Shown here: positions 27,056 to 35,964 of the stretch, piece by piece
How the letters are laid out: each line of letters opens with the position of its first letter
How positions within the stretch are numbered: position 1 is the stretch's first letter
From: Pseudomonas sp. GM41(2012)
GTDB lineage: Bacteria > Pseudomonadota > Gammaproteobacteria > Pseudomonadales > Pseudomonadaceae
DNA: 64,000 nt
Assembly (NCBI RefSeq): GCF_000282315.2
Contig: NZ_AKJN02000006.1
Span: 2,046,001 to 2,110,000 of the forward strand
Direction of reading: 5' to 3'
Program-made: the position numbers and the translations under genes
The notes under the pieces: model-generated
What the model was told of the DNA's origin: nothing
Database searches by the model: none
What the model saw: the letters and a program-made list of their open reading frames with translations, nothing else

Positions 27056-27739
27056 TTAGCGCTGGGAGTCCAGCACTTCGTGTTCGTTCGCCACTTGCTG
27101 AGCCTTGAGATAGCTCTCGATCAGCAATTGATAATGCGGCATGGCCTGGGCGTAGACGGCCGCCCACTGCTCAGCGTCCGGACGGTTCCACGAGCCTTGC
27201 AGCTCAGAGAGCGTAGCCATGATGTCGATAGGCACCACCCCGGCTTGCGTCAATCGGGCAATTGTCAGATCAGTGGCCAGTTTCGAGTGGTTGCCGGAAG
27301 CGTCGACCACTGCAAACACTTTGTAGCCTTCATGCACCGCCGCAATGGACGGGAACGCCAGGCAAACGCTGGTCAGGGTGCCGGCGATCACCAGGGTTTT
27401 CTTGCCGGTCGCTTTTACTGCCGCGTGAAACTCAGCATTGTCCCAGGCGTTGATTTCACCTTTGCGCGCCACGTATTGAGCGTGCGGTGCAGCCTCGTGA
27501 ATCTCCGGAATCAACGGCCCGTTCGGCCCTTGCGGTACAGAGGCAGTGGTGATCACCGGCATCTTCAGCAGGGTCGCGGCTTTGGCCAGGGCAATGGCAT
27601 TGGCACGCAGTTGCGGCACGTCCATGTCCTTGACGATCTGGAACAATCCGCTCTGGTGGTCGATCAACAGCATCGCGCTGTCGTTGGGATCGATGATCGG
27701 TTTCTGGCCATTGAAGTTGGCCGCGTTGACGGTACTCAT
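27056..27739 (-). CDS. Isochorismatase-family hydrolase (paralogue B)
   Basis: 227 residues, the same fold as its downstream neighbour: Asp in [10 protein letters not shown], Lys in [10 protein letters not shown], Cys in [10 protein letters not shown]. It has about 15 extra N-terminal residues ([14 protein letters not shown]) and a longer C-terminus ([18 protein letters not shown]). Sharing of PNGPL(I/V)PE and EINAWDN/QINAWDN blocks shows that the two arose by duplication. Follows the pirin gene by 93 bases on the same strand. Substrate unknown. Confidence 0.87.
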   Translation of the reverse strand: MSTVNAANFNGQKPIIDPNDSAMLLIDHQSGLFQIVKDMDVPQLRANAIALAKAATLLKMPVITTASVPQGPNGPLIPEIHEAAPHAQYVARKGEINAWDNAEFHAAVKATGKKTLVIAGTLTSVCLAFPSIAAVHEGYKVFAVVDASGNHSKLATDLTIARLTQAGVVPIDIMATLSELQGSWNRPDAEQWAAVYAQAMPHYQLLIESYLKAQQVANEHEVLDSQR

Positions 27740-27832
27740 GTGCGTCTCCTCTTTCTTTCAGGCAACAGCCATCCCTGGCCCGGGAACCGGCCTACGCATC
27801 CTGTGTAGAGCGGGTTGTTGAACCTGTGCGGG

Positions 27833-28699
27833 TTAACCGTGCATCTGGCCGAACCGACCGGACTGGAAGTCAGCGAAGGCCTGGTGAATCTCTTGCTCGG
27901 TGTTCATCACGAACGGACCGTGACCGACAATCGGCTCGTCGATCGGCTCGCCACTGAGCAGCAACACGACGGCGTCGTTATTGGCTTCCAGGCTGAGCTG
28001 CTGGCCATTGCGCTCGAACAACGCCAACTGCCCTTCGCGCACCAGTTCCACACCGTTGACCTGAACCGTGCCACGCAACACGACCAGTGCCGTGTTACGA
28101 CCTTCGTGCAGGTCCAGAGTCAGCAACTTGCCGCCGTTGAGGCGCAGGTCCCAGACGTCAATCGGGGTAAACGTGCGCGCCGGGCCGGTGTGGCCGTCGA
28201 ACTCACCGGCGATCAAGCGCAGGCTGCCGGCCTGGTCCTTGAGCGCGATGCTCGGGATGTCACCATCGAGAATCGTCTGGTAACCGGCGTCGGCCATTTT
28301 GTCCTTGGCCGGCAGGTTGACCCACAGCTGCACCATTTCCAGGGTGCCGCCGGTTTTGGCGAAACCTTCGGAGTGGAATTCTTCGTGGAGAATCCCGGAG
28401 GCTGCGGTCATCCATTGCACATCGCCTGGGCCGATCTTGCCGCCGCTGCCAGTGGAGTCGCGGTGCTCCAGTTCGCCCTTATAAACGATAGTCACGGTTT
28501 CGAAACCGCGGTGTGGATGCTGACCAACGCCACGACGCTCGGTGGTCGGGGTGAATTCAGCGGGACCGGCGTGATCGAGCAGCAAAAACGGGCTGATGTG
28601 CTTGCCCAGGTTGTCGTAGGAAAACAGCGTGCGAACCGGAAAACCGTCGCCGACCCAATGGGCCCGTGGGCTGGTGTAGATACCGATGATGTTTTTCAT
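27833..28699 (-). CDS. Pirin-family protein
   Basis: 288 residues. Two cupin barrels; the N-terminal one holds the metal ligands in HPHRGFETVT, the adjacent ELEHRDS and GILHEEFHSE, the pirin pattern. Bacterial pirins act as quercetinase-like dioxygenases or as regulators; activity here is unknown. ATG 28699 has GGAGG 4 bases upstream; 12 upstream codons are open but not needed. It is divergent from a LysR gene 104 bases away and first of a likely three-gene operon with two isochorismatase-type hydrolases. Confidence 0.9.
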   Translation of the reverse strand: MKNIIGIYTSPRAHWVGDGFPVRTLFSYDNLGKHISPFLLLDHAGPAEFTPTTERRGVGQHPHRGFETVTIVYKGELEHRDSTGSGGKIGPGDVQWMTAASGILHEEFHSEGFAKTGGTLEMVQLWVNLPAKDKMADAGYQTILDGDIPSIALKDQAGSLRLIAGEFDGHTGPARTFTPIDVWDLRLNGGKLLTLDLHEGRNTALVVLRGTVQVNGVELVREGQLALFERNGQQLSLEANNDAVVLLLSGEPIDEPIVGHGPFVMNTEQEIHQAFADFQSGRFGQMHG

Positions 28700-28803
28700 T
28701 CCGCCTCCGAATCTGGTGTGTGACGCGATGGACAAAGCTTAAAACTGAACCCTTTGATGCACTAGACTGCAAAAATCAGCCTTAGCGTTCTATATGGAGA
28801 ACG

Positions 28804-29712
28804 ATGGTGGAAGACCTCAACACCCTCTACTACTTCACCCAAGTGGTGGAGCACCACGGTTTCGCCCCGGCCGGTCGGGCGCTGGACATGCCCAAGTCGA
28901 AGCTGAGCCGACGCATTGCCGAGCTCGAAGAGCGCCTGGGCGTACGCCTGCTGCACCGCACCAGTCGGCATTGTTCACTGACGGAAATCGGCCAGGCCTA
29001 TTACCAGCGTTGCCTGGCGATGCGCGTGGAAGCGGAAAGCGCCGCCGAACTGATCGAACGCAACCGCTCCGAACCCCAGGGCCTGGTGCGCATCAGTTGC
29101 CCGACCGCGCTGCTCAACTCCTGGGTCGGACCGATGCTGACCCGCTACATGCTCAAGTACCCGCTGGTGGAGTTGTTCATCGAGAGCACCAACCGCCGGG
29201 TCGACCTGATCCACGAGGGGTTCGACATCGCCCTGCGGGTACGCTTTCCTCCGCTGGAAAATACCGACATGGTGATGAAGGTGCTGGGCAACAGCACCCA
29301 GTGCCTGGTGGGCAGTCCGGCCTTTGTGCCGCGCCTGTCATCACCGGCCTCCCCGGCCGACCTCAGCGGGTTGCCAAGCCTGCACTGGGGCGCGGCGCAG
29401 CGTGAATATCAGTGGGAATTGTTTGGGGCCAATGGCGCCAGTGCGGTGATCCGGCATGCGCCACGAATGGTCACCGATGACCTGTTGGCGCTGCGTCATG
29501 CCGTGGTGGCCGGGATCGGCATCGCTCACCTGCCCAGCGTGGTGGTGCGCGATGACATTGCCGCGGGCCGATTGGTGGAACTGGTGCCGGGCTGGGCACC
29601 CAAATGCGGGATCGTGCATGCGATTTTCCCGTCACGCCGTGGGCTGCTGCCGTCGGTGCGCGCATTGATCGATTTTCTGGGCGAGGAATTCAGCCACAGC
29701 GACATCGCCTAG
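28804..29712 (+). CDS. LysR-family transcriptional regulator
   Basis: 302 residues. The N-terminal winged helix (LNTLYYFTQVVEHHGFAPAG ... PKSKLSRRIAELEERLGVRL) and the effector domain (about 90-295; LVRISCPTALLNSW, DIALRVRFPPLENT) are standard. GGAG lies just before the ATG. Divergent from the pirin gene, it probably controls pirin and the two hydrolases; relatives in this position are often annotated as regulators of pirin or chlorinated-aromatic genes. Effector unknown. Confidence 0.9.
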   Translation: MVEDLNTLYYFTQVVEHHGFAPAGRALDMPKSKLSRRIAELEERLGVRLLHRTSRHCSLTEIGQAYYQRCLAMRVEAESAAELIERNRSEPQGLVRISCPTALLNSWVGPMLTRYMLKYPLVELFIESTNRRVDLIHEGFDIALRVRFPPLENTDMVMKVLGNSTQCLVGSPAFVPRLSSPASPADLSGLPSLHWGAAQREYQWELFGANGASAVIRHAPRMVTDDLLALRHAVVAGIGIAHLPSVVVRDDIAAGRLVELVPGWAPKCGIVHAIFPSRRGLLPSVRALIDFLGEEFSHSDIA

Positions 29713-29820
29713 CCGCAATTCCTGTCGCGTAACGGCATGGGGCTGGCGGAGTTTTTATTTCGAACATAATATTGGCCGGGATTACAGCCATAATATCTAC
29801 TCCAGCCCGAGGACATGCCC

Positions 29821-30360
29821 ATGCAAAGCCCGAACCGCGAAGCCACGCTCGCCCAATGGATCGCCCAGGAACAGGCCATGCGCGCCCGCCTCGCCGGCCC
29901 GGGCAGTCTGTCCATGGCCGAGGTCAGCGCCCTGTCACCCGCCGAGTTTTTCGAAGGCATCGGCAACGGTGAACTGCCCTCGCCACCCATCGGCACGCTG
30001 ATGGACTTCATCCCGATCGAATGGTCCGCCGGAATGTTCATCTTTCAGGGCACGCCGGATTCGCGGCATTACAACCCGTTGGGCAGTGTGCATGGCGGCT
30101 ATGCCGCGACGTTGCTGGATTCGTGCATGGGCTGTGCGATTCATACGCAGCTGAAAAAGGGTCAGGGTTATACAACGCTGGATTTGCGCATCAGCTATGT
30201 TCGTGCGCTGAACGGTGCCAGCGGACCGGTGCGGGCCGAGGGCAAGATTGTTCATCTGGGGCGCTCGACGGCGTTGGCCGAGGGGCGGATTTATGACGTG
30301 GATGGGCGGTTGTATGCGACGGGGTCGACCACCTGCATGATTCTTGAGAATCGGGGATAG
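29821..30360 (+). CDS. PaaI-family hot-dog thioesterase
   Basis: 179 residues; hot-dog fold with NPLGSVHGGYAATLLDSCMG, the helix and active-site segment of PaaI/YdiI-type acyl-CoA thioesterases, and LDLRISYVRALNGASGPVRA as the following strand pair. It hydrolyses an acyl-CoA of unknown type. ATG 29821 is preferred over ATG 29815 because GAGG lies 8 bases before it and only 2 before the other. Two CATAATAT repeats (29765-29772, 29789-29796) precede the gene, the second being a good -10 candidate. Confidence 0.85.
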   Translation: MQSPNREATLAQWIAQEQAMRARLAGPGSLSMAEVSALSPAEFFEGIGNGELPSPPIGTLMDFIPIEWSAGMFIFQGTPDSRHYNPLGSVHGGYAATLLDSCMGCAIHTQLKKGQGYTTLDLRISYVRALNGASGPVRAEGKIVHLGRSTALAEGRIYDVDGRLYATGSTTCMILENRG

Positions 30361-30373
30361 AGCCTAAGATCAC

Positions 30374-30460
30374 AAGATCGCAGCCTCGTTTCACTCGACA
30401 GCTCCTACGGGGGATTGCGTACGCTGTAGGAGCTGTCGAGTGAAACGAGGCTGCGATCTT
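30374..30460. repeat. Perfect 35-bp inverted repeat (REP-type)
   Basis: AAGATCGCAGCCTCGTTTCA to CTCCTAC (30374-30408) is mirrored without mismatch at 30426-30460, with a 17-base loop. It would form a very stable hairpin and, followed by TTTT, could end transcription of the thioesterase gene. Confidence 0.92.
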
Positions 30461-30568
30461 TTGATTCATGACTTGCGGTAAACATTGCTTTGCCAATCCA
30501 GCGGTTTTTCTCATGGGTGCGGGCGCGGATACTCCTACCCATTCCCACTGCAACCCCTGGAGTCATTG

Positions 30569-31372
30569 ATGTCTATTCCCGCATTCGGCCTTGGTACTTT
30601 TCGCTTGCAAGGCCAGGTGGTCATCGATTCGGTGAGCACTGGCCTTGAGCTCGGCTATCGGGCTATCGATACCGCGCAAATCTACGAGAACGAAGCCGAA
30701 GTCGGCGAGGCCATTGTCGCCAGCGGCATCGCCCGTGACGAGTTGTTCATCACCAGCAAGATCTGGGTGGCCAACTTCGCCAGGGATCGCCTGATCGACA
30801 GCCTCAAGGAAAGCCTGCAAAAGCTGCAAACCGACTACCTGGACCTGACGCTGATCCATTGGCCGTCTCCGGAAGATCAGGTGCCGGTCGAGGAATTCAT
30901 GGGCGCCCTGCTCGAAGCCAGACAACTGGGCCTGACCCGGCAGATCGGGGTGTCCAACTTCACCGTCGACTTGATGAAACAGGCGATCGCCGCGGTCGGT
31001 GCCGAACACATCGCGACCAACCAGATCGAACTGCACCCCTACCTGCAAAACCGCAAGGTCGTCGAATTCGCGCAGAGCCAGGGCATCCAGATCACCTCGT
31101 ACATGACCCTCGCTTATGGCGAAGTGCTGAAAGACCCGGTGATCCAGCAGATCGCCGATCGCCTGCAAGCGACGCCGGCACACGTCACGTTGGCCTGGGC
31201 CATGCAACTGGGTTACGCCGTGATTCCCTCGTCGACCAAACGCGCCAACCTGCAAAGTAACCTGCACGCTCGCACATTGATTTTGAGCGACGCCGACATG
31301 GCGCTGATCGCGGGTCTGGATCGTGGCCATCGACTGACCAGCCCCAAAGGCATCGCGCCCCAGTGGGATTAA
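30569..31372 (+). CDS. dkgB: Aldo/keto reductase, DkgB-like (2,5-didehydrogluconate reductase B)
   Basis: 267 residues, a TIM-barrel AKR. The catalytic tetrad is recognisable: Asp in [11 protein letters not shown], the following Tyr, Lys in ITSKIW and His in LIHWPSP. NADPH-binding [17 protein letters not shown] lies near the C-terminus. It reduces 2,5-diketogluconate, methylglyoxal or other aldehydes. GGAG is 6 bases before ATG 30569; 28 upstream codons are open but unlikely. Ends 4 bases before the 3' end of the convergent hybrid kinase gene. Confidence 0.88.
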   Translation: MSIPAFGLGTFRLQGQVVIDSVSTGLELGYRAIDTAQIYENEAEVGEAIVASGIARDELFITSKIWVANFARDRLIDSLKESLQKLQTDYLDLTLIHWPSPEDQVPVEEFMGALLEARQLGLTRQIGVSNFTVDLMKQAIAAVGAEHIATNQIELHPYLQNRKVVEFAQSQGIQITSYMTLAYGEVLKDPVIQQIADRLQATPAHVTLAWAMQLGYAVIPSSTKRANLQSNLHARTLILSDADMALIAGLDRGHRLTSPKGIAPQWD

Positions 31373-31375
31373 GCC

Positions 31376-34300
31376 TCAGTCTCGCTTGAGGTTCTTATCC
31401 AGGCTTGCCATGGCGTGTTGCAATTGATCGACGGCCTCGTCGATCAACGCCGCGCGCCCCTCGGCGCAGGCACGTTCCAGATGTTCGCAGCACTCGATCA
31501 AGCGTTTTGCACGAACCATCCGCGCCCCCCCTTTGATGCGGTGCGCCAGGTCTTGCAGCCGGTGACGATTGCCACTGACGTGCGCTGCAAGCAGATCATC
31601 GCGATCGTAGCGATTGGTCTCGGCCAGTTCGCGCAACAACTGATTGATCAGCGTCCGGTCTTCACCGACGTAGAGCTCCAGGCCGGTCAGGTCGATTTCG
31701 GACGTTGATTTTTCTACAGCCGGCGCTGGCAGCTCATTCACAAATCGGGATGCCAGCCAGGCACTCAAGTCTGCCAGCCGAATCGGTTTGAACAGACAGT
31801 CGTCCATGCCCGCTTCAAGGCAACGGCTCTTTTCCTCCGGCTGCGCATTGGCGCTAAACCCCAGAATCAGCGTGGGTGGCAAGCCATTAGCGCGCTCTTC
31901 ATCGCGTATCGCACCCGCCAATTCATAACCATTGACCACCGGCATGTTGCAATCGGTGATGACCAAATCGAGCTCATGCTCGCGCCACTGCACAAGACCA
32001 TGCTCGCCATTCTCAGCCTCCAGCACCTGATGCCCCAGGTAACTCAACTGCCGTGAGAGCAATAATCGATTGGCCGGGTAATCGTCGACCACCAGAATCG
32101 TCAGCAGCCGAGTGGTCACCTGCAATCCGCTATCCGCGCACTCGCCGCAAGTCAACGGTTGCAACGCAATCAGATCAACGCTGATGTCGACCTGCGTACC
32201 CAGACCGAGGACGCTGTCGAGCTGCAATCGGCCGCCCATCATTTCGCACAGCGTGCGGCTGATCACCAGTCCCAGGCCGGAGCCATTGTGGCCTGACTGC
32301 TGGCTGTTGCCGGCCTGCACGAACGGGCTGAACAGTCGTTGCTGATCGACCACACTGACACCGATACCGCTGTCCTCGATACGCACACTGACTGCCAGAT
32401 GCCCCGATATACCGGGCTCTACTCGCAGTGTCAGACTCACCTCGCCTTCACGGGTGAACTTGATCGCGTTGCTCAGCAGATTGGACAGCACCTGCTTGAA
32501 GCGCGTGGGGTCGACCAACACGTCACAATCGCTGTGTTCGGCCAATTCGACCCGCCACTGCAAGTTCTTCTGCCGTGCCAGGCCTTCAAAAACCCGGCAC
32601 ACCGACTCCACCAGCGTGCGTAGATTGGCCCGCTCAGGGGTCAGCGACAAATGCCCGGACTCGATGCGGGCGATGTCCAGGATGTCGCCGATCAGCGCCA
32701 GCAATTGCTGCGCGGCATTGGATGCCACTTCGATGGCGGAGCGATCAGTGAAGCCCTCTTCCGCTCGCTTCTGCGCCAGTTCGAGCATGCCGATCAGGGC
32801 ATTCATCGGAGTGCGGATTTCATGACTCATGGTCGCCAGAAAAGTGGTTTTGGCGCGGTTGGCATCGTCGGCGGCGTTCTTGGCATCCTGCAATTGCGCG
32901 AGCAGTTGTTGGCGTTGAGTGATCTGCCGACGCTGCCAGGCAATCCAGGCCAGTGCGAGCAACAGCAAAGCGCCCGCCGCGGCAAACGCCTGGAGAATGC
33001 CTTGGCGATGACGCAGCCAGTAGCTGTCATCGACCACCACATCATTGCTCCAGCGGGCCAGCAGCTCATCCATCTCCCGGGGCGAAATGCTCAGCAGTGC
33101 CTTGTTCAGAATCGAGTGCAACTCCAGCGCCCCACGGCTGGTGGCCAGAGCGATACGCGCCGGTTCATCACCCACGGTGCTGCTGATCCGCAGACGCTCG
33201 CGGTATTGCCGGGTGACCAGATACCGAGCCACGATCAATGAGCTGACGGCCCCGTCGGCCTGGCCCTTGATCACCCATTCCATCCCCTGCGCCGGACTCT
33301 GCACTTCGACCAGGCGTACATTGGGTGCCCGAGCGCGGATGAACCCGAGCAACGGATGACCGCGATAAATCGCCAGGCGTTTACCGGCCATATCATCCAG
33401 GGTCCTGGGGCTTCCCGGGGTGCTCGCACTGACCAGTACAAACGGATTGTTCAAGTAGGCCCGAGTGAAACGCAGTTCGAGTTCGCGTTCGATACCGGGC
33501 GTGACCACAGGTAACACGTCGATCTTGCCGTCCTTGAGTTCCTGGATCTGCTGATCGAGGGAGTTACCGCGCTGCACCTTGAAGGTCAAGCCGCTGCGCT
33601 GGCTGATCAGCGTCAGCAATTGCGCGGTCAACCCGCTGAGTTGTCCCTGTGCATCGTAAAAAGTCAGCGGTGCAAAGCTCTCGATGGCACCCACTTGCAC
33701 CGTCGGATGTTGATCCAGCCAACGTTGTTCACTGGCGCTCAAACGTACTCGCTCTTGACCCGCCATGTTGGCTCTTCCGGCACTCCAGCGCTGCTCGATG
33801 GCCGTGCGCTGATCCATGGAAATCGCCGCCAGAGCCTTATCGACAATGCTCTTCAGACCAGGGTTGCCCCGGCTGAAGGCAAAGCCGAACGGATTGGCGT
33901 CCAGGCCAGAAGGCCCCACCAGGCGTACGTTGCTCAGGTAGTTGTTATTGATCAGGTAATTGGCGCTGATGAAGTCCCCGAGGTACACATCATCCTGCCC
34001 GAACGCCACCGCCCCGATCGCGTCGAGTGCCGAGGGGTAGCGTTGCAGGCTCGCATCGGGATAGAAGGCTTCGACAGTCTGCGCCTGCAGATAATCATCG
34101 ACCATGGCGATGCGTTTGCCCGCGAGGTCGGCGGGCATCCAGTCGTCCAGGCGGGTAACCAGCATCGGCTGATCTTCGGCATAGGCACTGGATCGGGTCA
34201 GCTGCGGGTCAGCCGCCTCAAAGTTGTTGGAGGTGCCGAGCAGGTCCAGATCATCGCGCTTGAGCGCCTCTATGGCCGCCTCGCGCGTGCGATAACGAAG

Positions 34301-34594
34301 CACATCGATTTTGACGTGCAGCAGTTGCCCCAACAGTGCGGCATAGTCTGCGGTGATGCCTTCCAGCTCATCAACGTTTCGCGTGATCTCGAACGGCGGG
34401 TAGTCCGGCCCCGACACCCCGAGGCGCAAGACGCGTTTGCCACGCAACCATTGCCAGTCTTTTTCATCCAGCTGGACCTGATAACCCTCCACCGCGGAAT
34501 GCCCCAGCACATGCAAAAGCGTTGGCTCATCGGCCGCCATCACCGGTGCTCCCAGTCCACAGAACAGCAACAGAGCCCACAAACAATTGCGCAT
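31376..34594 (-). CDS. BvgS/EvgS-type hybrid sensor histidine kinase
   Basis: About 1072 residues. A signal sequence (~1-20), two tandem periplasmic solute-binding (SBP_bac_3) domains (~55-265 and ~290-515), one membrane helix (~530-552), HisKA with His591 (FLATMSHEIRTPMN), HATPase (NLLSNAIKF, GSGLGLVIS), a receiver (LTILVVDDYPANR, LVITDCNMPVVNG) and a C-terminal HPt (LAHRIKGGARM). This is the unorthodox His-Asp-His phosphorelay of BvgS and EvgS. A GTG 12 bases upstream (34606), just after the regulator's stop, is an alternative start; ATG 34594 gives a clean signal peptide. The partner regulator is directly upstream. Ligand unknown; two Venus-flytrap domains suggest an amino acid or other small periplasmic molecule. 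Confidence 0.9.
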   Translation of the reverse strand: MRNCLWALLLFCGLGAPVMAADEPTLLHVLGHSAVEGYQVQLDEKDWQWLRGKRVLRLGVSGPDYPPFEITRNVDELEGITADYAALLGQLLHVKIDVLRYRTREAAIEALKRDDLDLLGTSNNFEAADPQLTRSSAYAEDQPMLVTRLDDWMPADLAGKRIAMVDDYLQAQTVEAFYPDASLQRYPSALDAIGAVAFGQDDVYLGDFISANYLINNNYLSNVRLVGPSGLDANPFGFAFSRGNPGLKSIVDKALAAISMDQRTAIEQRWSAGRANMAGQERVRLSASEQRWLDQHPTVQVGAIESFAPLTFYDAQGQLSGLTAQLLTLISQRSGLTFKVQRGNSLDQQIQELKDGKIDVLPVVTPGIERELELRFTRAYLNNPFVLVSASTPGSPRTLDDMAGKRLAIYRGHPLLGFIRARAPNVRLVEVQSPAQGMEWVIKGQADGAVSSLIVARYLVTRQYRERLRISSTVGDEPARIALATSRGALELHSILNKALLSISPREMDELLARWSNDVVVDDSYWLRHRQGILQAFAAAGALLLLALAWIAWQRRQITQRQQLLAQLQDAKNAADDANRAKTTFLATMSHEIRTPMNALIGMLELAQKRAEEGFTDRSAIEVASNAAQQLLALIGDILDIARIESGHLSLTPERANLRTLVESVCRVFEGLARQKNLQWRVELAEHSDCDVLVDPTRFKQVLSNLLSNAIKFTREGEVSLTLRVEPGISGHLAVSVRIEDSGIGVSVVDQQRLFSPFVQAGNSQQSGHNGSGLGLVISRTLCEMMGGRLQLDSVLGLGTQVDISVDLIALQPLTCGECADSGLQVTTRLLTILVVDDYPANRLLLSRQLSYLGHQVLEAENGEHGLVQWREHELDLVITDCNMPVVNGYELAGAIRDEERANGLPPTLILGFSANAQPEEKSRCLEAGMDDCLFKPIRLADLSAWLASRFVNELPAPAVEKSTSEIDLTGLELYVGEDRTLINQLLRELAETNRYDRDDLLAAHVSGNRHRLQDLAHRIKGGARMVRAKRLIECCEHLERACAEGRAALIDEAVDQLQHAMASLDKNLKRD

Positions 34595-34606
34595 GATCGG
34601 GCTCAC

Positions 34607-35233
34607 TCAGATCAGATGATTACGCTTGGCAAAGTCCCTCAGGTACACCGCTGATTCCACGTTGAGTTTTCCAACCACACGGGTCTTGTAGGTGCTGACG
34701 GTCTTGTGACTCAAGTGCATGATTTCAGCGATCGCCTTGTTACTGATGCCCCGGGCCAGATGCTGAAAGATCGTCAGCTCCCGATCGGAAAGTTTATCGA
34801 TCATCTGTTTTTCACTCAGTTGCATCGAGTTCATCGACACCGACGCCGAGGGTAGCTGGACGAAATAGGTGTAACCGGCCATCACGGCGTGCACGGCTCT
34901 GTGCAAGTGCTGCAAGTCATTGGACTTGGCGACATAGCCTGCGGCGCCGGCGTGCATGCAACGATCCTGATAAAACATGGCCTCCTGGGACGTGAAGACC
35001 AGTACTCGACAGGACACCCCACTGACCTTGATCCGCGCCAGTACATCCAGCCCGTCGAGCATGGGCATCACCAGATCCAGTATCACCAGATCAGGCTTGT
35101 GTTCGCGGATTTTCGGCAAGACCTCATTACCACTCGCCGCTTCGTATACCTGCTTGACACCCTCCTGAACCAGTACGGCTTTGACTGCGGTGCGAACCAC
35201 CGGATGATCGTCCGCAATCAACACTGAACTCAT
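34607..35233 (-). CDS. LuxR-type (NarL/BvgA) response regulator
   Basis: 208 residues. Receiver domain with D-D pair (LIADDHPVVR), phosphoacceptor in LVILDLVMPMLDG and lysine in YVAKSND, followed by a LuxR helix-turn-helix (LSDRELTIFQHLARGISNKA; LSHKTVSTYKTRVVGKLNVE). It probably receives phosphate from the HPt of the hybrid kinase encoded directly downstream. GGAG lies 6 bases before ATG 35233; the 12-codon extension has no site. Confidence 0.92.
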   Translation of the reverse strand: MSSVLIADDHPVVRTAVKAVLVQEGVKQVYEAASGNEVLPKIREHKPDLVILDLVMPMLDGLDVLARIKVSGVSCRVLVFTSQEAMFYQDRCMHAGAAGYVAKSNDLQHLHRAVHAVMAGYTYFVQLPSASVSMNSMQLSEKQMIDKLSDRELTIFQHLARGISNKAIAEIMHLSHKTVSTYKTRVVGKLNVESAVYLRDFAKRNHLI

Positions 35234-35343
35234 GGCAACTCCTGAGCAACAAAAACGACGATTGAGCAATCAATGCCCATGAGCCCGGCCCGTTTGATCG
35301 CACCGGCTGCGCAAAAGACCTTTACATAGAAAACCGCGCGCAA

Positions 35344-35757
35344 CTACCTGACAGAAATGACAGAACCGACGAACGGTAGACGAGGGTCGATAATCGCCAT
35401 CAGCCGCGTAATGGACGCCAGATCAGGCAGCATAGCGTGACTCACCTCAACCCTCTGTTGAACGCAGGCAGGAATGGGCGGCAATTGCGCCTGCTGACCG
35501 TCATAGATCAAGGCGTGATGAACCTGTTGGTTATCAAGGAAAAAATCGAACAGGTTCAACGCCCCGCCCGCCAGCGAGGCATTGATGACCACCAGATCAA
35601 ATGGCTCGCCACTGTATTCGACCAGGGTCAACAGCTCTTCAAGGCTGTGCACCGGTGCTATCCGGTAGTAGTCGAGTTGATTGAACAGTCGCTCGACCTT
35701 CATGCGGTGAAAATGCAACTCGTCGGCGATCAGGATACGTAAGGCTTTGTTCGACAA
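35344..35757 (-). CDS. Degenerate receiver-like protein
   Basis: 137 residues. It begins like a response-regulator receiver (LRILIADELHFHRMKVERLF), but the strand that should end in the phosphoacceptor aspartate reads FDLVVINASLAG, with asparagine instead, and the usual K-P loop is absent. It is a pseudo-receiver, unlikely to be phosphorylated at the normal site. The start is TTG at 35757 with a weak GGGGG upstream; ATG 35703 would remove the first strand. It lies 110 bases upstream of the LuxR-type regulator on the same strand and may act in that pathway, for example by binding the kinase or regulator. I cannot assign a function. Confidence 0.65.
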   Translation of the reverse strand: MSNKALRILIADELHFHRMKVERLFNQLDYYRIAPVHSLEELLTLVEYSGEPFDLVVINASLAGGALNLFDFFLDNQQVHHALIYDGQQAQLPPIPACVQQRVEVSHAMLPDLASITRLMAIIDPRLPFVGSVISVR

Positions 35758-35863
35758 CGTGGGCCCCCAGGAGGGTATCGAATTCGTGAGGGCGCAAGGC
35801 TACGGAAGACCCGTCGATCTTTCTGTAGGACTTTTCCTAAAAACCGGGATGCTTCAGGAAAGC

Positions 35864-35954
35864 TGTAGGAGCAAGGCTTGCCCGCGAAGAACGATGACGC
35901 GATTTAACTGACACACCGCGTCATCGTTCATCGCGGGCAAGCCTTGCTCCTACA
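35864..35954. repeat. REP doublet (REPIN)
   Basis: TGTAGGAGCAAGGCTTGCCC and its inverse GGGCAAGCCTTGCTCCTACA flank ~50 bases, with an inner palindrome (AACGATGACGCG/CGCGTCATCGTT), between mgtA and the pseudo-receiver gene. Confidence 0.9.
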
Positions 35955-35964
35955 ATTGGCAGCA

